A DNA stretch of 37,655 nucleotides. Origin: Candidatus Segetimicrobium genomatis. GTDB lineage: Bacteria > Sysuimicrobiota > Sysuimicrobiia > Sysuimicrobiales > Kaftiobacteriaceae. The position numbers and the translations under genes were made by a program. Where the stretch lies: positions 116,059 to 153,713 of the forward strand of contig VBAP01000009.1 of assembly GCA_005882335.1 (NCBI GenBank), in the 5' to 3' direction. This document shows positions 8,504-15,942 of this stretch, piece by piece (the stretch's first letter is position 1; every line of letters begins with the position of its first letter). Below the pieces are notes generated by a model. The model made no database searches. It saw nothing but the letters and a program-made list of their open reading frames with translations, and was not told the DNA's origin.

Positions 8504-9665
8504 TGCCATGGTGCGCTCTCTCCCGGACAAGACCAAGAAATCTGTCGTAGAGGAACTCGGCATCCGTTGGCCCCGGACGCCCCTCGGGATGAAACTGGAC
8601 GGAGAAGGCCGGAAGATCACGATGCCGGATCCCCTCCACGGTCCCATCGTTGAGGTTCAGGTGCGTGACCTCAAGTGAGGTGGGGAGGTGAGGGTCCACC
8701 ACGAACCCATGGTTCTGGGTGGTGATCATCACCCGGGCTGGCCTGGACCCCGTCGAAGGCCCGGCAGCCATCTCGATCACTGGCTGGTTGCTCCCGCGAT
8801 GACCAAACTTCATCTTATAGGTACGGCCCCCACAGGCCAGAGCCAGGAGTTGATGCCCCAGGCACACCCCCATCACCGGATAGGTCTCCATGAGGGATTG
8901 AACTGTCCCGATCACATCTCTGAGGATGGCAGGATCCCCTGGGCCGTTGGACAGCAACACGCCATCTGGGGCAAACACCCGTACCTCCCCCGCCGACGTG
9001 GTGTGGGGCACCAGGACGACTTCACACCCTCTGCGCCGGAGCGCTTCAACAATCCCGGCCTTCACGCCGCAGTCGAGGATCACGATGCGCGGTCCGCGGC
9101 CGGGCAGCACGAGTGGCGAGGCGCGGGAGACCTGACCGACCAGATCTTGTTGAGACAGCGACGGGATCGCCGCTGCCCGCGCCTCCGTCTCTGCACTTGA
9201 ATCGTCGGCGATGACGCCACGTTGGAGGCCATGCATCCGGAGATGTCGCACGAGCGCCCGCGTGTCGACGCCGGAGAGCCCGGCGACCTGGTGCCCAAGC
9301 AGGAAACGGTGAAGGGTCTCTCGCGAGAGGTGGTGAGAGGCGACCGATGCTGCTTCGCGCACGATGAATCCGGCGACGTGCGGACCCGGCGCCTCCCAGG
9401 CTCCGGGGCTAAAACCGTAGTTGCCGATCAAGGGGTAGGCCATCACCACGATCTGCCCGCGGTAGGAGGGATCGCTCACCACCTCCTGATACCCGGTCAT
9501 GCTCGTGGTAAAGACCACTTCACCTCCGGCCTCGCGGGACGCTCCGATGCGCACGCCCTGAAACGCCACGCCGTCTTCGAGAACAAGCCAGGCCGGATCG
9601 GCGGGCACAAAAGAAGAGCCCTCGGATGCGGGCTCCTGACGGACGTACGTTGATTGGGCAACCAT
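8499..9665 (-). CDS. carA: Carbamoyl-phosphate synthase, small (glutaminase) subunit
   Basis: Hydrolyses glutamine and passes ammonia to CarB. The 388-residue protein has an N-terminal CPSase small-chain domain (FQGVRIGASREAGGEVVFTT, TGYQEVVSDPSY). It also has a C-terminal class I glutamine amidotransferase domain with nucleophile C268 in GVCLGHQ and the catalytic His/Glu in QFHPEG. The N-terminus is about 25 residues longer than in many homologues. ATG at 9665 is nevertheless supported by GGGAGG 4 nt upstream. An AT-rich GATAATAC stretch at about 9710-9717 could be a -10, but no convincing -35 or ARG box is seen. The stop codon lies within the repeat arm at 8473-8503. Confidence 0.97.
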   Translation of the reverse strand: MVAQSTYVRQEPASEGSSFVPADPAWLVLEDGVAFQGVRIGASREAGGEVVFTTSMTGYQEVVSDPSYRGQIVVMAYPLIGNYGFSPGAWEAPGPHVAGFIVREAASVASHHLSRETLHRFLLGHQVAGLSGVDTRALVRHLRMHGLQRGVIADDSSAETEARAAAIPSLSQQDLVGQVSRASPLVLPGRGPRIVILDCGVKAGIVEALRRRGCEVVLVPHTTSAGEVRVFAPDGVLLSNGPGDPAILRDVIGTVQSLMETYPVMGVCLGHQLLALACGGRTYKMKFGHRGSNQPVIEMAAGPSTGSRPARVMITTQNHGFVVDPHLPTSLEVTHLNLNDGTVEGIRHRDLPAFSVQFHPEGRPGPTDAEFLYDRFLGLVRERAHHGS

Positions 9666-9764
9666 GGTCCCTCCCGGGGTACCGTTAATGGTCGCGCGCG
9701 TTGAACTGAGTATTATCGAGAGCCGGCCCTGACTCCTGCCGGCACCCGATTGGCGATGCGCAAC

Positions 9765-10502
9765 CTACCGGGAGCCCGCCGCTGGCCGGAGCATCAACTC
9801 GTACGACACCATCGCCAGAGCCGCGACGCCGGCGGTCTCGGTCCGCAGGATGAGCGGTCCAACCGTAACCGGCACAGCGCCCCCCGCGGTCGCCCGCGCG
9901 ACTTCCTCTGACGCAAAACCCCCCTCCGGACCGATCACGATGGCGACACGCTTGGCCCTGCCGTTCGCGGCCAGCGCCTGCGCGATCGTACGGCTCTCCT
10001 CTCCTTCCCAGAGCAGGAGCACCAGGTCGTAGCCGGCCACACGGTCCAGCGCCGCCGGAAGCGGGGCAGGTGTATGCACGGCGGGCACGTCACTACGGCG
10101 GCATTGCTTCGCCGCTTCCATCGCAATGCGAAGCCAGCGCCCTACGCGTCCTCGCCCTATGGCGACCGTGCGGGCGGAGATGAACGGAATGAACTCGGTC
10201 ACACCTAGCTCGGTTCCCATCCGCACAATGTCATCCATCTTCGCACCCGTGGGCACCCCCTGCAGGAGCGCGAGGTGCAGCGCAGGACTCACGCCGCGAT
10301 GCGTCTCGATGATTCGCGCGGCCGTCCGTGTGGGCGTCACGGTCTCCAACTCGGCGATGTATTCGGCGCCCGTGCCGTCAAACACGACGACACGGTCACC
10401 CGGTCGCATTCGCAACACGGTGGCAATGTGACGCGACTGATCGGGGGCGAACGTCGCCACCGACCCCACAACACCTTCCTGAGAAACGAAAAAGCGGCGA
10501 AT
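9765..10502 (-). CDS. rsmE: 16S rRNA m3U1498 methyltransferase, probable ATT start
   Basis: SPOUT-family methyltransferase that modifies U1498 of 16S rRNA using S-adenosylmethionine. The trefoil-knot motifs IGPEGGF and LGPLILRTETAGVAAL are near the C-terminus. A conventional start would be GTG at 10469, but it has no Shine-Dalgarno and removes the conserved N-terminal strand. In the same frame, codons before it read IRRFFVSQEGVV, the usual RsmE beginning. The only codons between that and the prmA TAG stop (10508-10506) are ACG and ATT. ATT at 10502 lies 9 nt after a strong GGAGGT. I therefore place the start at ATT, giving 245 residues; reinitiation or stop readthrough from prmA are alternatives. 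Last gene of hrcA-dnaJ-prmA-rsmE. Confidence 0.85.
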   Translation of the reverse strand: MRRFFVSQEGVVGSVATFAPDQSRHIATVLRMRPGDRVVVFDGTGAEYIAELETVTPTRTAARIIETHRGVSPALHLALLQGVPTGAKMDDIVRMGTELGVTEFIPFISARTVAIGRGRVGRWLRIAMEAAKQCRRSDVPAVHTPAPLPAALDRVAGYDLVLLLWEGEESRTIAQALAANGRAKRVAIVIGPEGGFASEEVARATAGGAVPVTVGPLILRTETAGVAALAMVSYELMLRPAAGSR

Positions 10503-10505
10503 CGT

Positions 10506-11396
10506 CTACCCACCTCCACCTGAGCTGCGAGGCCCGGTCAGAATCAGGCATCGCCACTCCGCGTCACGGCGGACTTCATCGACATGCAGACCACAGGCCC
10601 CTGCCACCGCCTCCACTTCGATCTGCCGGTCGGCAACGATCCCCGAAGCGACGATGAGCGCCCCGCGGGTGGCGTGGACTGGCACTGCAGGGAGGAAATC
10701 CAGATGGAGATCGGCGGTCAGATTCGCGAGGATCACGTCGGCCTGGCCTGCGATCCCGCTGAGCAGACTGCCCTCGCGCACCTCCACACGGTCCGCCACA
10801 CCGTTGTAGGCAACATTCTGGCGCGCGACGCCGACCGCAACCGGATCGACATCGACGGCGAGGACCGCGCCGGCACCGAGTTTGGCTGCGGCGATCGACA
10901 AGATCCCGGAGCCGGTGCCGATATCGAAGACCCGCGCGCCGCCTTGCAGACGGTCCTCAAGCACCGTCAGGCATAGCTGCGTCGACGCGTGCAGTCCGCT
11001 GCCGAATGCCATGCCGGGATCGAGTTCGATCACGATCCGCTGGGACGGTGGAGGCGCATCATTCCAGGTCGGCGTGACCCAGAGCCGGCGACCCACGGCA
11101 AACGGCTTGAAGTGGTTCTTCCAAGCGTGGGCCCAACCGGAGTCTTCGACGACGGCTGTCTCGATGCGGCCGGGTTCGATATCCAGGCCGAAACCCGGCA
11201 ATGCCCGGATGCGCTGCTCGATCGCGGCGAGGATCACCTCGGCGGCAGGCCCGACCGGCAGGTACCCGCGCAGCCGCACAAGACCAGGCGAGGGATAGGC
11301 CTCTTCGACGCCTCCGGTGCGGCACTCCAGCAGGATATTGGCGACGGCCTCCACCGCCTGCGGAGCCGTCGTCACGGTAATCTCGACCCACTTCAC
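10506..11396 (-). CDS. prmA: Ribosomal protein L11 methyltransferase
   Basis: Class I SAM-dependent methyltransferase that trimethylates lysines of ribosomal protein L11. The 296-residue product has an N-terminal substrate-recognition domain with a KWVEI beginning. The catalytic domain contains SAM motif [21 protein letters not shown], followed by the acidic strand AVDVDP. A motif [15 protein letters not shown] follows. It starts at GTG (11396), overlapping the dnaJ stop by 4 bp (GTGA), which indicates coupled translation. The stop TAG is in frame with rsmE and only one codon before its apparent start. dnaJ-prmA-rsmE is a recurrent order in Firmicutes and relatives, so the position supports the calls. 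Confidence 0.95.
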   Translation of the reverse strand: MKWVEITVTTAPQAVEAVANILLECRTGGVEEAYPSPGLVRLRGYLPVGPAAEVILAAIEQRIRALPGFGLDIEPGRIETAVVEDSGWAHAWKNHFKPFAVGRRLWVTPTWNDAPPPSQRIVIELDPGMAFGSGLHASTQLCLTVLEDRLQGGARVFDIGTGSGILSIAAAKLGAGAVLAVDVDPVAVGVARQNVAYNGVADRVEVREGSLLSGIAGQADVILANLTADLHLDFLPAVPVHATRGALIVASGIVADRQIEVEAVAGACGLHVDEVRRDAEWRCLILTGPRSSGGGG

Positions 11397-12496
11397 TGTA
11401 AGAGGTCCTTCACTTTGTCCGAGATCTTCTTCCTGCGCTGGGGTTTCATGCTGTGTCCGCGCAGCGTCGCCAGCTGGCGGAGCAGCGTTCGCTCCTCGTC
11501 CGTGAGGTCGGTGGGCACGCGCACATCCAGCCGCACGTGAAGATCGCCGCGGTTGCCGCGCGCATCCGCCATCCCCTTCCCCTTCACCGTGATGACCGTC
11601 CCGGATTGCGCCCCCGCGGAGACCGTGCGCGTGATGGGACCCTCCAGGGTCGGCACCTCGATCTCATCACCTAACGCCGCCTGATAGATCGTGATGGGGA
11701 CGGTGCAATAGAGATCCGTGCCCTGCCGCTGAAAGACCGGATGCGGCCGCACATGGATGAAGACGTAGAGATCGCCGCGCGGACCGCCGCGGAGCCCGGC
11801 CTCGCCCTCGCCGCCGATCCGCAGCCGCATGCCGCTATCAACTCCCGGCGGAATGCTCACCGTGACGGTGCGCTTCGCCGCGGCCCGGCCGCTCCCGCGG
11901 CACTGGGTGCAGGGATGGCGGAGGATCGTCCCGGTCCCGCCGCAGGTATGGCAGGTGGAGATCTGCGTGAAGGATCCAAACACGGTACGCTGTGAGCGCC
12001 GAACTTCCCCACGCCCCCCGCAGGTAGGGCACTGCTCAGGAGTTGATCCGCGCTCCGCTCCGGTCCCAAAACACCTGGGGCAGGTCTCCAGCCGCTCGAT
12101 CTCGATGGTCTTCTCGACTCCGGTCGCCGCTTCTTCCAGCGATAGTTCAAGGTCGTAACGTAGATCGGCGCCCGCTTCGGGTGCGTCGCGGTCCACTCCC
12201 GCGGCCCGCCGGCCAAAAAACATGTCGAAGATGTCATCAAACGGGCCGAACCCCCCACCCGGCACATCGTCAGCGGGAACGTGCTGCACCGTCCCGAAGC
12301 GATCGTACTGCGCCCGGCGCTGCGGGTCGCTGAGGACCTGGTAGGCTTCGTTGATCTCCTTGAAGCGCTCGTTGGCCTTAGGATCGTCTTTGCGCACATC
12401 GGGGTGGTGCTCCCGGGCGAGCTGGCGGAACGCCCGCTTGATCTCGTCCTGCGTCGCGTTCCGATCCACTCCGAGGATCTGATAGAAGTCGGGCAT
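11393..12496 (-). CDS. dnaJ: Chaperone protein DnaJ (Hsp40)
   Basis: Co-chaperone that delivers unfolded substrates to DnaK and stimulates its ATPase through the J domain. The 367 residues contain the J domain with HPD at 31-33 and a short Gly/Phe linker ([18 protein letters not shown]). Four CxxCxGxG zinc motifs follow ([32 protein letters not shown]). The C-terminal substrate and dimerisation domains come last. All key residues are intact, so this is a type I DnaJ. It follows hrcA by 6 bp and overlaps prmA. Unusually, dnaK and grpE do not stand between hrcA and dnaJ and must be elsewhere. Expression is presumably controlled by the hrcA promoter and CIRCE. Confidence 0.97.
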   Translation of the reverse strand: MPDFYQILGVDRNATQDEIKRAFRQLAREHHPDVRKDDPKANERFKEINEAYQVLSDPQRRAQYDRFGTVQHVPADDVPGGGFGPFDDIFDMFFGRRAAGVDRDAPEAGADLRYDLELSLEEAATGVEKTIEIERLETCPRCFGTGAERGSTPEQCPTCGGRGEVRRSQRTVFGSFTQISTCHTCGGTGTILRHPCTQCRGSGRAAAKRTVTVSIPPGVDSGMRLRIGGEGEAGLRGGPRGDLYVFIHVRPHPVFQRQGTDLYCTVPITIYQAALGDEIEVPTLEGPITRTVSAGAQSGTVITVKGKGMADARGNRGDLHVRLDVRVPTDLTDEERTLLRQLATLRGHSMKPQRRKKISDKVKDLLQ

Positions 12497-12502
12497 GGAA
12501 AC

Positions 12503-13240
12503 CTACGAAAGCTCGGCCAGCACGTCGTCGAGGCTCGCGGCCAGGTAGCGGACCAGCGAGATGACCCTCGCATAGGGCATGCGGGTGGGACCCACAATGC
12601 CCAGGGCTCCCACGGACCGGCCTCCAATCCGGTAGGCGGCGGCTACCACACTGCAGCCCCGGAGGTCCTCGACGCGGTGCTCGCTGCCAATCGTGATCGA
12701 GACCCGCTGTTCAGGTGTGTCTTCCAGCAGGTCGGCGATGACCTCCTCTCGCTCCAGTGCTTCGAGTACGGGCCGCGCCGTTCGGGCATCGCGGAATTCT
12801 GGCTGGGTGAGGATGTTCGCCGCGCCCTCAAGGTGGAAGTAGCGGTGCAATTGAGACACGACCGATGCATAGTTTGTGACGGTGGCGAGTGTCCGGGCGA
12901 TCTCTTCTGGGACTCGCGTCCGTTCCCGCAGCGCCGTGACAAGGCGCCGGCGGAGCCGCAGCCGCTCCCCCGCCGACAGGGGTTCTTCCTGGTCCACTAG
13001 CGAGTTCACATAGACCCGGTAGCCGTGATCGGTGGGGATGCGCCCGGCCGAGGTGTGCGGTTGGACGAGATACCCTCGTTCCTCCAGCGTCGCCATCTCA
13101 TTGCGGATGGTTGCCGAACTGACACCCAGGCGGCCCCGCTGCGCGACGACCTCCGACCCGACAGGCTCGGCGGTCTCGATATACGAACGGATCACCGCCC
13201 GCAAGATCTCTTGTTTGCGCGTGTCCAGCTCAGGCAGCAC
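12503..13240 (-). CDS. hrcA: Heat-inducible repressor HrcA, internally shortened
   Basis: Repressor of class I heat-shock genes that binds CIRCE. GTG at 13240 with GGGAG upstream gives a LPELDTRKQEILRAVIRSYI start, as in the family. Longer in-frame readings would translate the 5' leader. The winged helix (about 1-80; SSATIRNEMATLEERGYL) and the C-terminal GAF-like end (GGRSVGALGIVGPTRMPYAR, 207-226) are well preserved. The product is only 245 residues, against about 340 usually. The sequence passes from TNYASVV (122-128) almost directly to the segment EGAANILTQPEF (138-149), so about 95 residues of the central and insert domain are absent. The frame is uninterrupted, so this looks like a clean deletion, not decay. 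It probably autoregulates through the CIRCE upstream. Confidence 0.92.
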   Translation of the reverse strand: MLPELDTRKQEILRAVIRSYIETAEPVGSEVVAQRGRLGVSSATIRNEMATLEERGYLVQPHTSAGRIPTDHGYRVYVNSLVDQEEPLSAGERLRLRRRLVTALRERTRVPEEIARTLATVTNYASVVSQLHRYFHLEGAANILTQPEFRDARTARPVLEALEREEVIADLLEDTPEQRVSITIGSEHRVEDLRGCSVVAAAYRIGGRSVGALGIVGPTRMPYARVISLVRYLAASLDDVLAELS

Positions 13241-13276
13241 GGCATCGCTCCCGGTGGGGAAATCCCGGCAGGTGCG

Positions 13277-13344
13277 GCCCGTACCGACTTCGCGCGACAG
13301 GTGCTCTGGAACCGGCCGCCTAGCTCGCGAAGTCCGGTACGGGC
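13277..13344. repeat. Inverted repeat in hrcA 5' leader
   Basis: GCCCGTACCGACTTCGCGCG at 13277-13296 faces TCGCGAAGTCCGGTACGGGC at 13325-13344, an 18-19 bp stem with one or two bulges. It lies between the CIRCE site and the hrcA start and so would be in the transcript. A sister palindrome flanks the promoter on the other side (13490-13555). Confidence 0.8.
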
Positions 13345-13402
13345 TGCGTCGCCTGACGCGTGCGGTCACTGCCGGGATCGCTGAGGTGCCCGGTGTCAAC
13401 AG

Positions 13403-13429
13403 TTAGCACTCAACGCGAGTGAGTGCTAA
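13403..13429. promoter_or_regulatory. CIRCE operator (HrcA binding site)
   Basis: TTAGCACTC, a 9-bp spacer and GAGTGCTAA form a perfect match to the canonical CIRCE inverted repeat. It lies just after the predicted -10 of the hrcA promoter, where HrcA binding blocks transcription. Its perfection suggests the shortened HrcA still recognises it. Confidence 0.97.
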
Positions 13430-13439
13430 AGTCTCCCTA

Positions 13440-13469
13440 ACGATAACACCGTGCAAAAACCAGTGTCAA
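13440..13469 (-). promoter_or_regulatory. Predicted vegetative promoter of hrcA operon
   Basis: On the minus strand a perfect -35 TTGACA (13469-13464), an 18-bp spacer and -10 TATCGT (13445-13440, four of six) place the start of transcription at or just before the CIRCE element. This arrangement is usual for HrcA/CIRCE regulons. Confidence 0.75.
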
Positions 13470-13489
13470 CGCACCGGCGGCACGGGGTA

Positions 13490-13555
13490 GCCCGTACCGC
13501 TTCGCGGCGATTTGCTCCTAGGACCACCGTCTATCCTCGCGAAGTTGGTGCGGGC
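13490..13555. repeat. Second copy of the hrcA-flanking inverted repeat
   Basis: GCCCGTACCGCTTCGCGGCG at 13490-13509 faces TCGCGAAGTTGGTGCGGGC at 13537-13555. It is a diverged sister of the palindrome at 13277-13344. The last codons of murJ (APTSRG and stop) lie inside it, so it may also end the murJ transcript, although no T-run is present. Confidence 0.75.
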
Positions 13556-15114
13556 CGACGCAGCAGTTCGAGTGCGACACGGAGTTCTTCCACGCCCAAG
13601 ATGCGGCACGCGCCTACATAGGCCAGGGCACCGACCACCGCTGCCCCGCCTACTTGTACGCTCTGCCCGGCCAGCCCCACCGGACGGACCACTTCCGCCA
13701 CCGCGGCCATGAGCAGACCGGCTGCGACGGCTGCGGTCCCGGTGCGCAGGGACGTCGACACAATGCGCCGGCCGTCCACGCGGCCCAGCCGGCGCCGTAG
13801 ATACCACAGGAGCAGCACAACGTTGGTCGCCGACACGATGGACGTGGCCAGGGCGATCCCCACCACGCCCCATATCTGCATCAAGAGGTAGTCGAGTACA
13901 GCGTTCGCGATAACCATCGCCACCCCGATGCGCACGGGCGTCGCCATGTCCTGCAACGCGTAGTACGTTCGGGTCACGACATAATAGGCGGCGATGGCCG
14001 GGAGCCCTACCGCGTATCCTGCCAGCGTCGCCGCCACCGCGTGGGTGGCCTGAGGTCCGAACTCGCCGCGCTGGAAGATCAGCCGGACCAACGGCTCGCG
14101 CAGGGCGAGCGCCAGCGCCGTCACCGGCAAGATGACGACCAACAGCGTGCGCAGCGCCAGCGAAGATGTCCCCCGTAGATCATCGCGGCTGTCGGTGGCC
14201 GCGTGGCGGGACAGCAGCGGGAAGACGGCGGTGGCGATGGAGATGGCAAAGATGCCGGCGGGAGCCTGTACGATCTCGTAGGCATAGTCGAGCACCGCGA
14301 CGGGGTTGGCAGTGGGTTGGGCAGGCAGGATCGACGCAAAGAATCGATCCACATACGCGTTGATCTCCACAATCGCCAGCCCCAGCATCGCCGGCACCGC
14401 AAGGCGCGCCAGTTCGCGCACGGCCGGATGCGCAAGGTCAATCGGCCCCATCCGCAGCCCGTACCGGCGCGCTGCGGGCAGTTGGACGAGGAACTGCGCT
14501 GCCGTGCCTGCGATCCAGGCGAACGCCAGCCCCCGGATACCGATCCGCGGCCCCAGCAACAACGTACCGGTGATGATCGTGGTATTGAACAGGAGCGGCG
14601 CGAGCGCAGACGCCGTGAAGTCATGGTGCGCCTGCAGGAATCCGGTAACGAAGACGGACAGCGCCAGGAACAACATGGCGGGGAAGATGATCCGGGTCAG
14701 TTGCACCGCCAGTTCCAACAGCTCCGGCGACCCCGCAAACCCGGGGGCGGCGACGGGAACCAGCAGCGGCGCCACCACCAGGCCTACGGTCACCATGGCC
14801 ACACCGGCGAGGAGCACCAGGGTGAATAGACTCCCGGAGAGGCGCCGGGCCTCTTCCAGATCGTTGTGGGCCAGGTACCGGCTGATCGTAGGGATGAAGA
14901 CAATGCTGAGGGTGCCGCCGAGAAGCAGCCGTTGGACAAAGAACGGCAGATAGTACGCGATCACGTACGCGGCTTTGGCGTTCGTGGCACCAAACAGCCA
15001 CGCGGCGACCACCTCGCGAAGCAGCCCCAACGCACGGCTGGCGACCGTCGCGACGGCCATGAGCGACGCAGCCCGCGCGAGGCGCTGAGGCGACGGCAGT
15101 CCGTCTTCCGCCAT
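13531..15114 (-). CDS. murJ: Lipid II flippase MurJ (MviN family)
   Basis: Polytopic inner-membrane protein of the MOP superfamily that flips lipid II for peptidoglycan synthesis. The 527 residues are hydrophobic throughout, with about 14 predicted membrane segments. The N-terminus (VATVASRALGLLREVVAAWL) and the region LLGGTLSIVFIPTIS are the family signatures. Arginines in the first helices match the cavity residues known to matter for lipid II binding. ATG at 15114 gives the expected N-terminus, with an AAGG-rich but poorly spaced ribosome site in a GGTTGAA repeat. It is followed by the hrcA promoter region and is transcribed away from rpsT. Its presence implies a peptidoglycan wall. MviN relatives acting on other lipids cannot be fully excluded. 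Confidence 0.94.
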   Translation of the reverse strand: MAEDGLPSPQRLARAASLMAVATVASRALGLLREVVAAWLFGATNAKAAYVIAYYLPFFVQRLLLGGTLSIVFIPTISRYLAHNDLEEARRLSGSLFTLVLLAGVAMVTVGLVVAPLLVPVAAPGFAGSPELLELAVQLTRIIFPAMLFLALSVFVTGFLQAHHDFTASALAPLLFNTTIITGTLLLGPRIGIRGLAFAWIAGTAAQFLVQLPAARRYGLRMGPIDLAHPAVRELARLAVPAMLGLAIVEINAYVDRFFASILPAQPTANPVAVLDYAYEIVQAPAGIFAISIATAVFPLLSRHAATDSRDDLRGTSSLALRTLLVVILPVTALALALREPLVRLIFQRGEFGPQATHAVAATLAGYAVGLPAIAAYYVVTRTYYALQDMATPVRIGVAMVIANAVLDYLLMQIWGVVGIALATSIVSATNVVLLLWYLRRRLGRVDGRRIVSTSLRTGTAAVAAGLLMAAVAEVVRPVGLAGQSVQVGGAAVVGALAYVGACRILGVEELRVALELLRRPAPTSRG

Positions 15115-15220
15115 TACCCTTCAACCTTCAACCCTGGTCGAGCAACGCCTTCACCAGAGCATCCTTCCCAAAATCAGGTGTGGCATGAGGAACGATCATC
15201 CAAGGTTGCTGCCAGGCCGG

Positions 15221-15312
15221 GTGAGACCGGACGGCCCTCGGACCGGGCCCCGAAGCGCGGCTATGGAGTGATTGAGTTACGGGTCCCGTCTCCGAGAGCC
15301 GTCCGGTCTCAC
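15221..15312 (-). ncRNA. Hairpin element H1, candidate structured RNA
   Basis: A 14-bp perfect stem (15221-15234 with 15299-15312) continues into an 8-bp helix (15235-15242 with 15291-15298) and an inner helix (15244-15251 with 15281-15288). It closes a 29-nt loop (15280-15252 on the minus strand, beginning GTAACTCAATCACTCC). On the minus strand one helix pair is G-U where the plus strand would have C-A, favouring minus-strand RNA. The loop is 25/29 identical to that of H2, while the stems share no sequence. It lies in the region upstream of murJ. The function is unknown and no known RNA family was recognised. Confidence 0.6.
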
Positions 15313-15340
15313 TTCGGATGGAACCACTAAGATCGAACCA

Positions 15341-15434
15341 GGAGGTGGGATGAGGACGTTGGGCAAAGGGGACCAGTAACTGAGTCACTCCTTAGCCGCT
15401 CTTCTGGTCCCCGGCCCAAGGTCCTCCCACCTCC
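15341..15434 (+). ncRNA. Hairpin element H2, candidate structured RNA, paralogue of H1
   Basis: A long stem is built from GGAGGTGG/CCACCTCC, GAGGAC/GTCCTC, TTGGGC/GCCCAA and GGGGACCA/TGGTCCCC, 28 bp in total with small bulges. It carries a 29-nt loop at 15376-15404 beginning GTAACTGAGTCACTCC. The loop matches H1 read on the opposite strand, so H1 and H2 are divergent copies 28 bp apart. It lies upstream of a weak rpsT promoter candidate (15502-15531), so it need not be in the rpsT leader. No T-run follows it. Confidence 0.6.
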
Positions 15435-15501
15435 ACTGTGGTGGGTTCGTTTCCGGGACATCGATCTCAGTGTGGGACGCGTCCTTTACGATGGCTCGTC
15501 C

Positions 15502-15531
15502 TTGTGGGTAGACGCCAGGTCGTGTTAGGAT
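15502..15531 (+). promoter_or_regulatory. Possible rpsT promoter
   Basis: TTGTGG (15502-15507) and TAGGAT (15526-15531) are separated by 18 bp. Both are partial consensus matches, giving a leader of about 30 nt before the rpsT GTG. The candidate is weak; an upstream promoter that places H2 in the leader is equally possible. Confidence 0.35.
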
Positions 15532-15567
15532 AACCGAGCGGTTGTACGTAACGATGGGGAGGCACCG

Positions 15568-15876
15568 GTGGCCAAACGATCCAGGTCAGGTCTCAAACAC
15601 AAGCGGCAATCCGAGAAACGGCGGGTCGGCAATCAGGCCGTGCTCTCGCGCCTGAAGACCCTGACCAAAGGTCCGCTGACCAGTCCCGATAGGCTTGCCC
15701 AGGCACTGTCAGAGCTGGATCGAGCTGCCCGCAAAGGGATCATTCACCAGAATACTGCGGCGCGGAAGAAGTCCCGGCTGATGCAAAGACTCACAACGGG
15801 AACCCCCACGCCGGCTTCGCCGGCTCGGGGCGGAGCGCGGGAACACGGGAACACGGGAACAAAGGCCACTTCCTAA
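15568..15876 (+). CDS. rpsT: 30S ribosomal protein S20
   Basis: Primary 16S-rRNA-binding protein of the small subunit. The lysine/arginine-rich N-terminus AKRSRSGLKHKRQSEKRR and the later IIHQNTAARKKSRLMQRL segment match the three-helix S20 fold. The start is GTG at 15568 with GGGGAGG 5 nt upstream. The core ends at about residue 76. A further 25 or so residues (TPTPASPARGGAREHGNTGT and onward) are encoded by the 8-bp repeat GGGAACAC, so the stop codon seems to have been displaced by repeat growth. It is convergent with holA and divergent from murJ. Confidence 0.95.
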   Translation: MAKRSRSGLKHKRQSEKRRVGNQAVLSRLKTLTKGPLTSPDRLAQALSELDRAARKGIIHQNTAARKKSRLMQRLTTGTPTPASPARGGAREHGNTGTKATS

Positions 15877-15942
15877 GAGCGCCCCGTCTTGGCCCCGCAA
15901 TCAGCTTCGCGTTTCCGCGCTCCCGCGCTCCCCTGTTCCCGT
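15797..15942. repeat. 8-bp repeats as inverted arms across rpsT and holA 3' ends
   Basis: Plus-strand units CGGGAACA are repeated at about 15837-15860. Inverted units (CGCGCTCC, CTGTTCCCGTC) lie at 15907-15942. The two arms encode the C-termini of the two convergent genes and may form a shared hairpin. Confidence 0.8.

Noticed and set aside
9666-9764. ARG box upstream of carA
   Set aside because: The AT-rich GATAATAC segment does not fit the ARG consensus on either strand; no operator is claimed.
13241-13399. N-terminal 53-residue extension of HrcA
   Set aside because: It would translate the leader palindrome and is unlike any HrcA N-terminus; GTG 13240 has a good ribosome site.
15313-15340. 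T-box-like GGATGGAACCACT sequence
   Set aside because: It lacks the T-box core AGGGTGGNACCGCG, a specifier stem and a T-run terminator, and the downstream gene rpsT is not a usual T-box target.
15128-15388. Minus-strand frame of 86 codons through hairpin H1
   Set aside because: The C-terminal part looks protein-like (PHATPDFGKDALVKALLDQG), but there is no start signal. The rest translates the H1 structure. A gene remnant is possible but unsupported.
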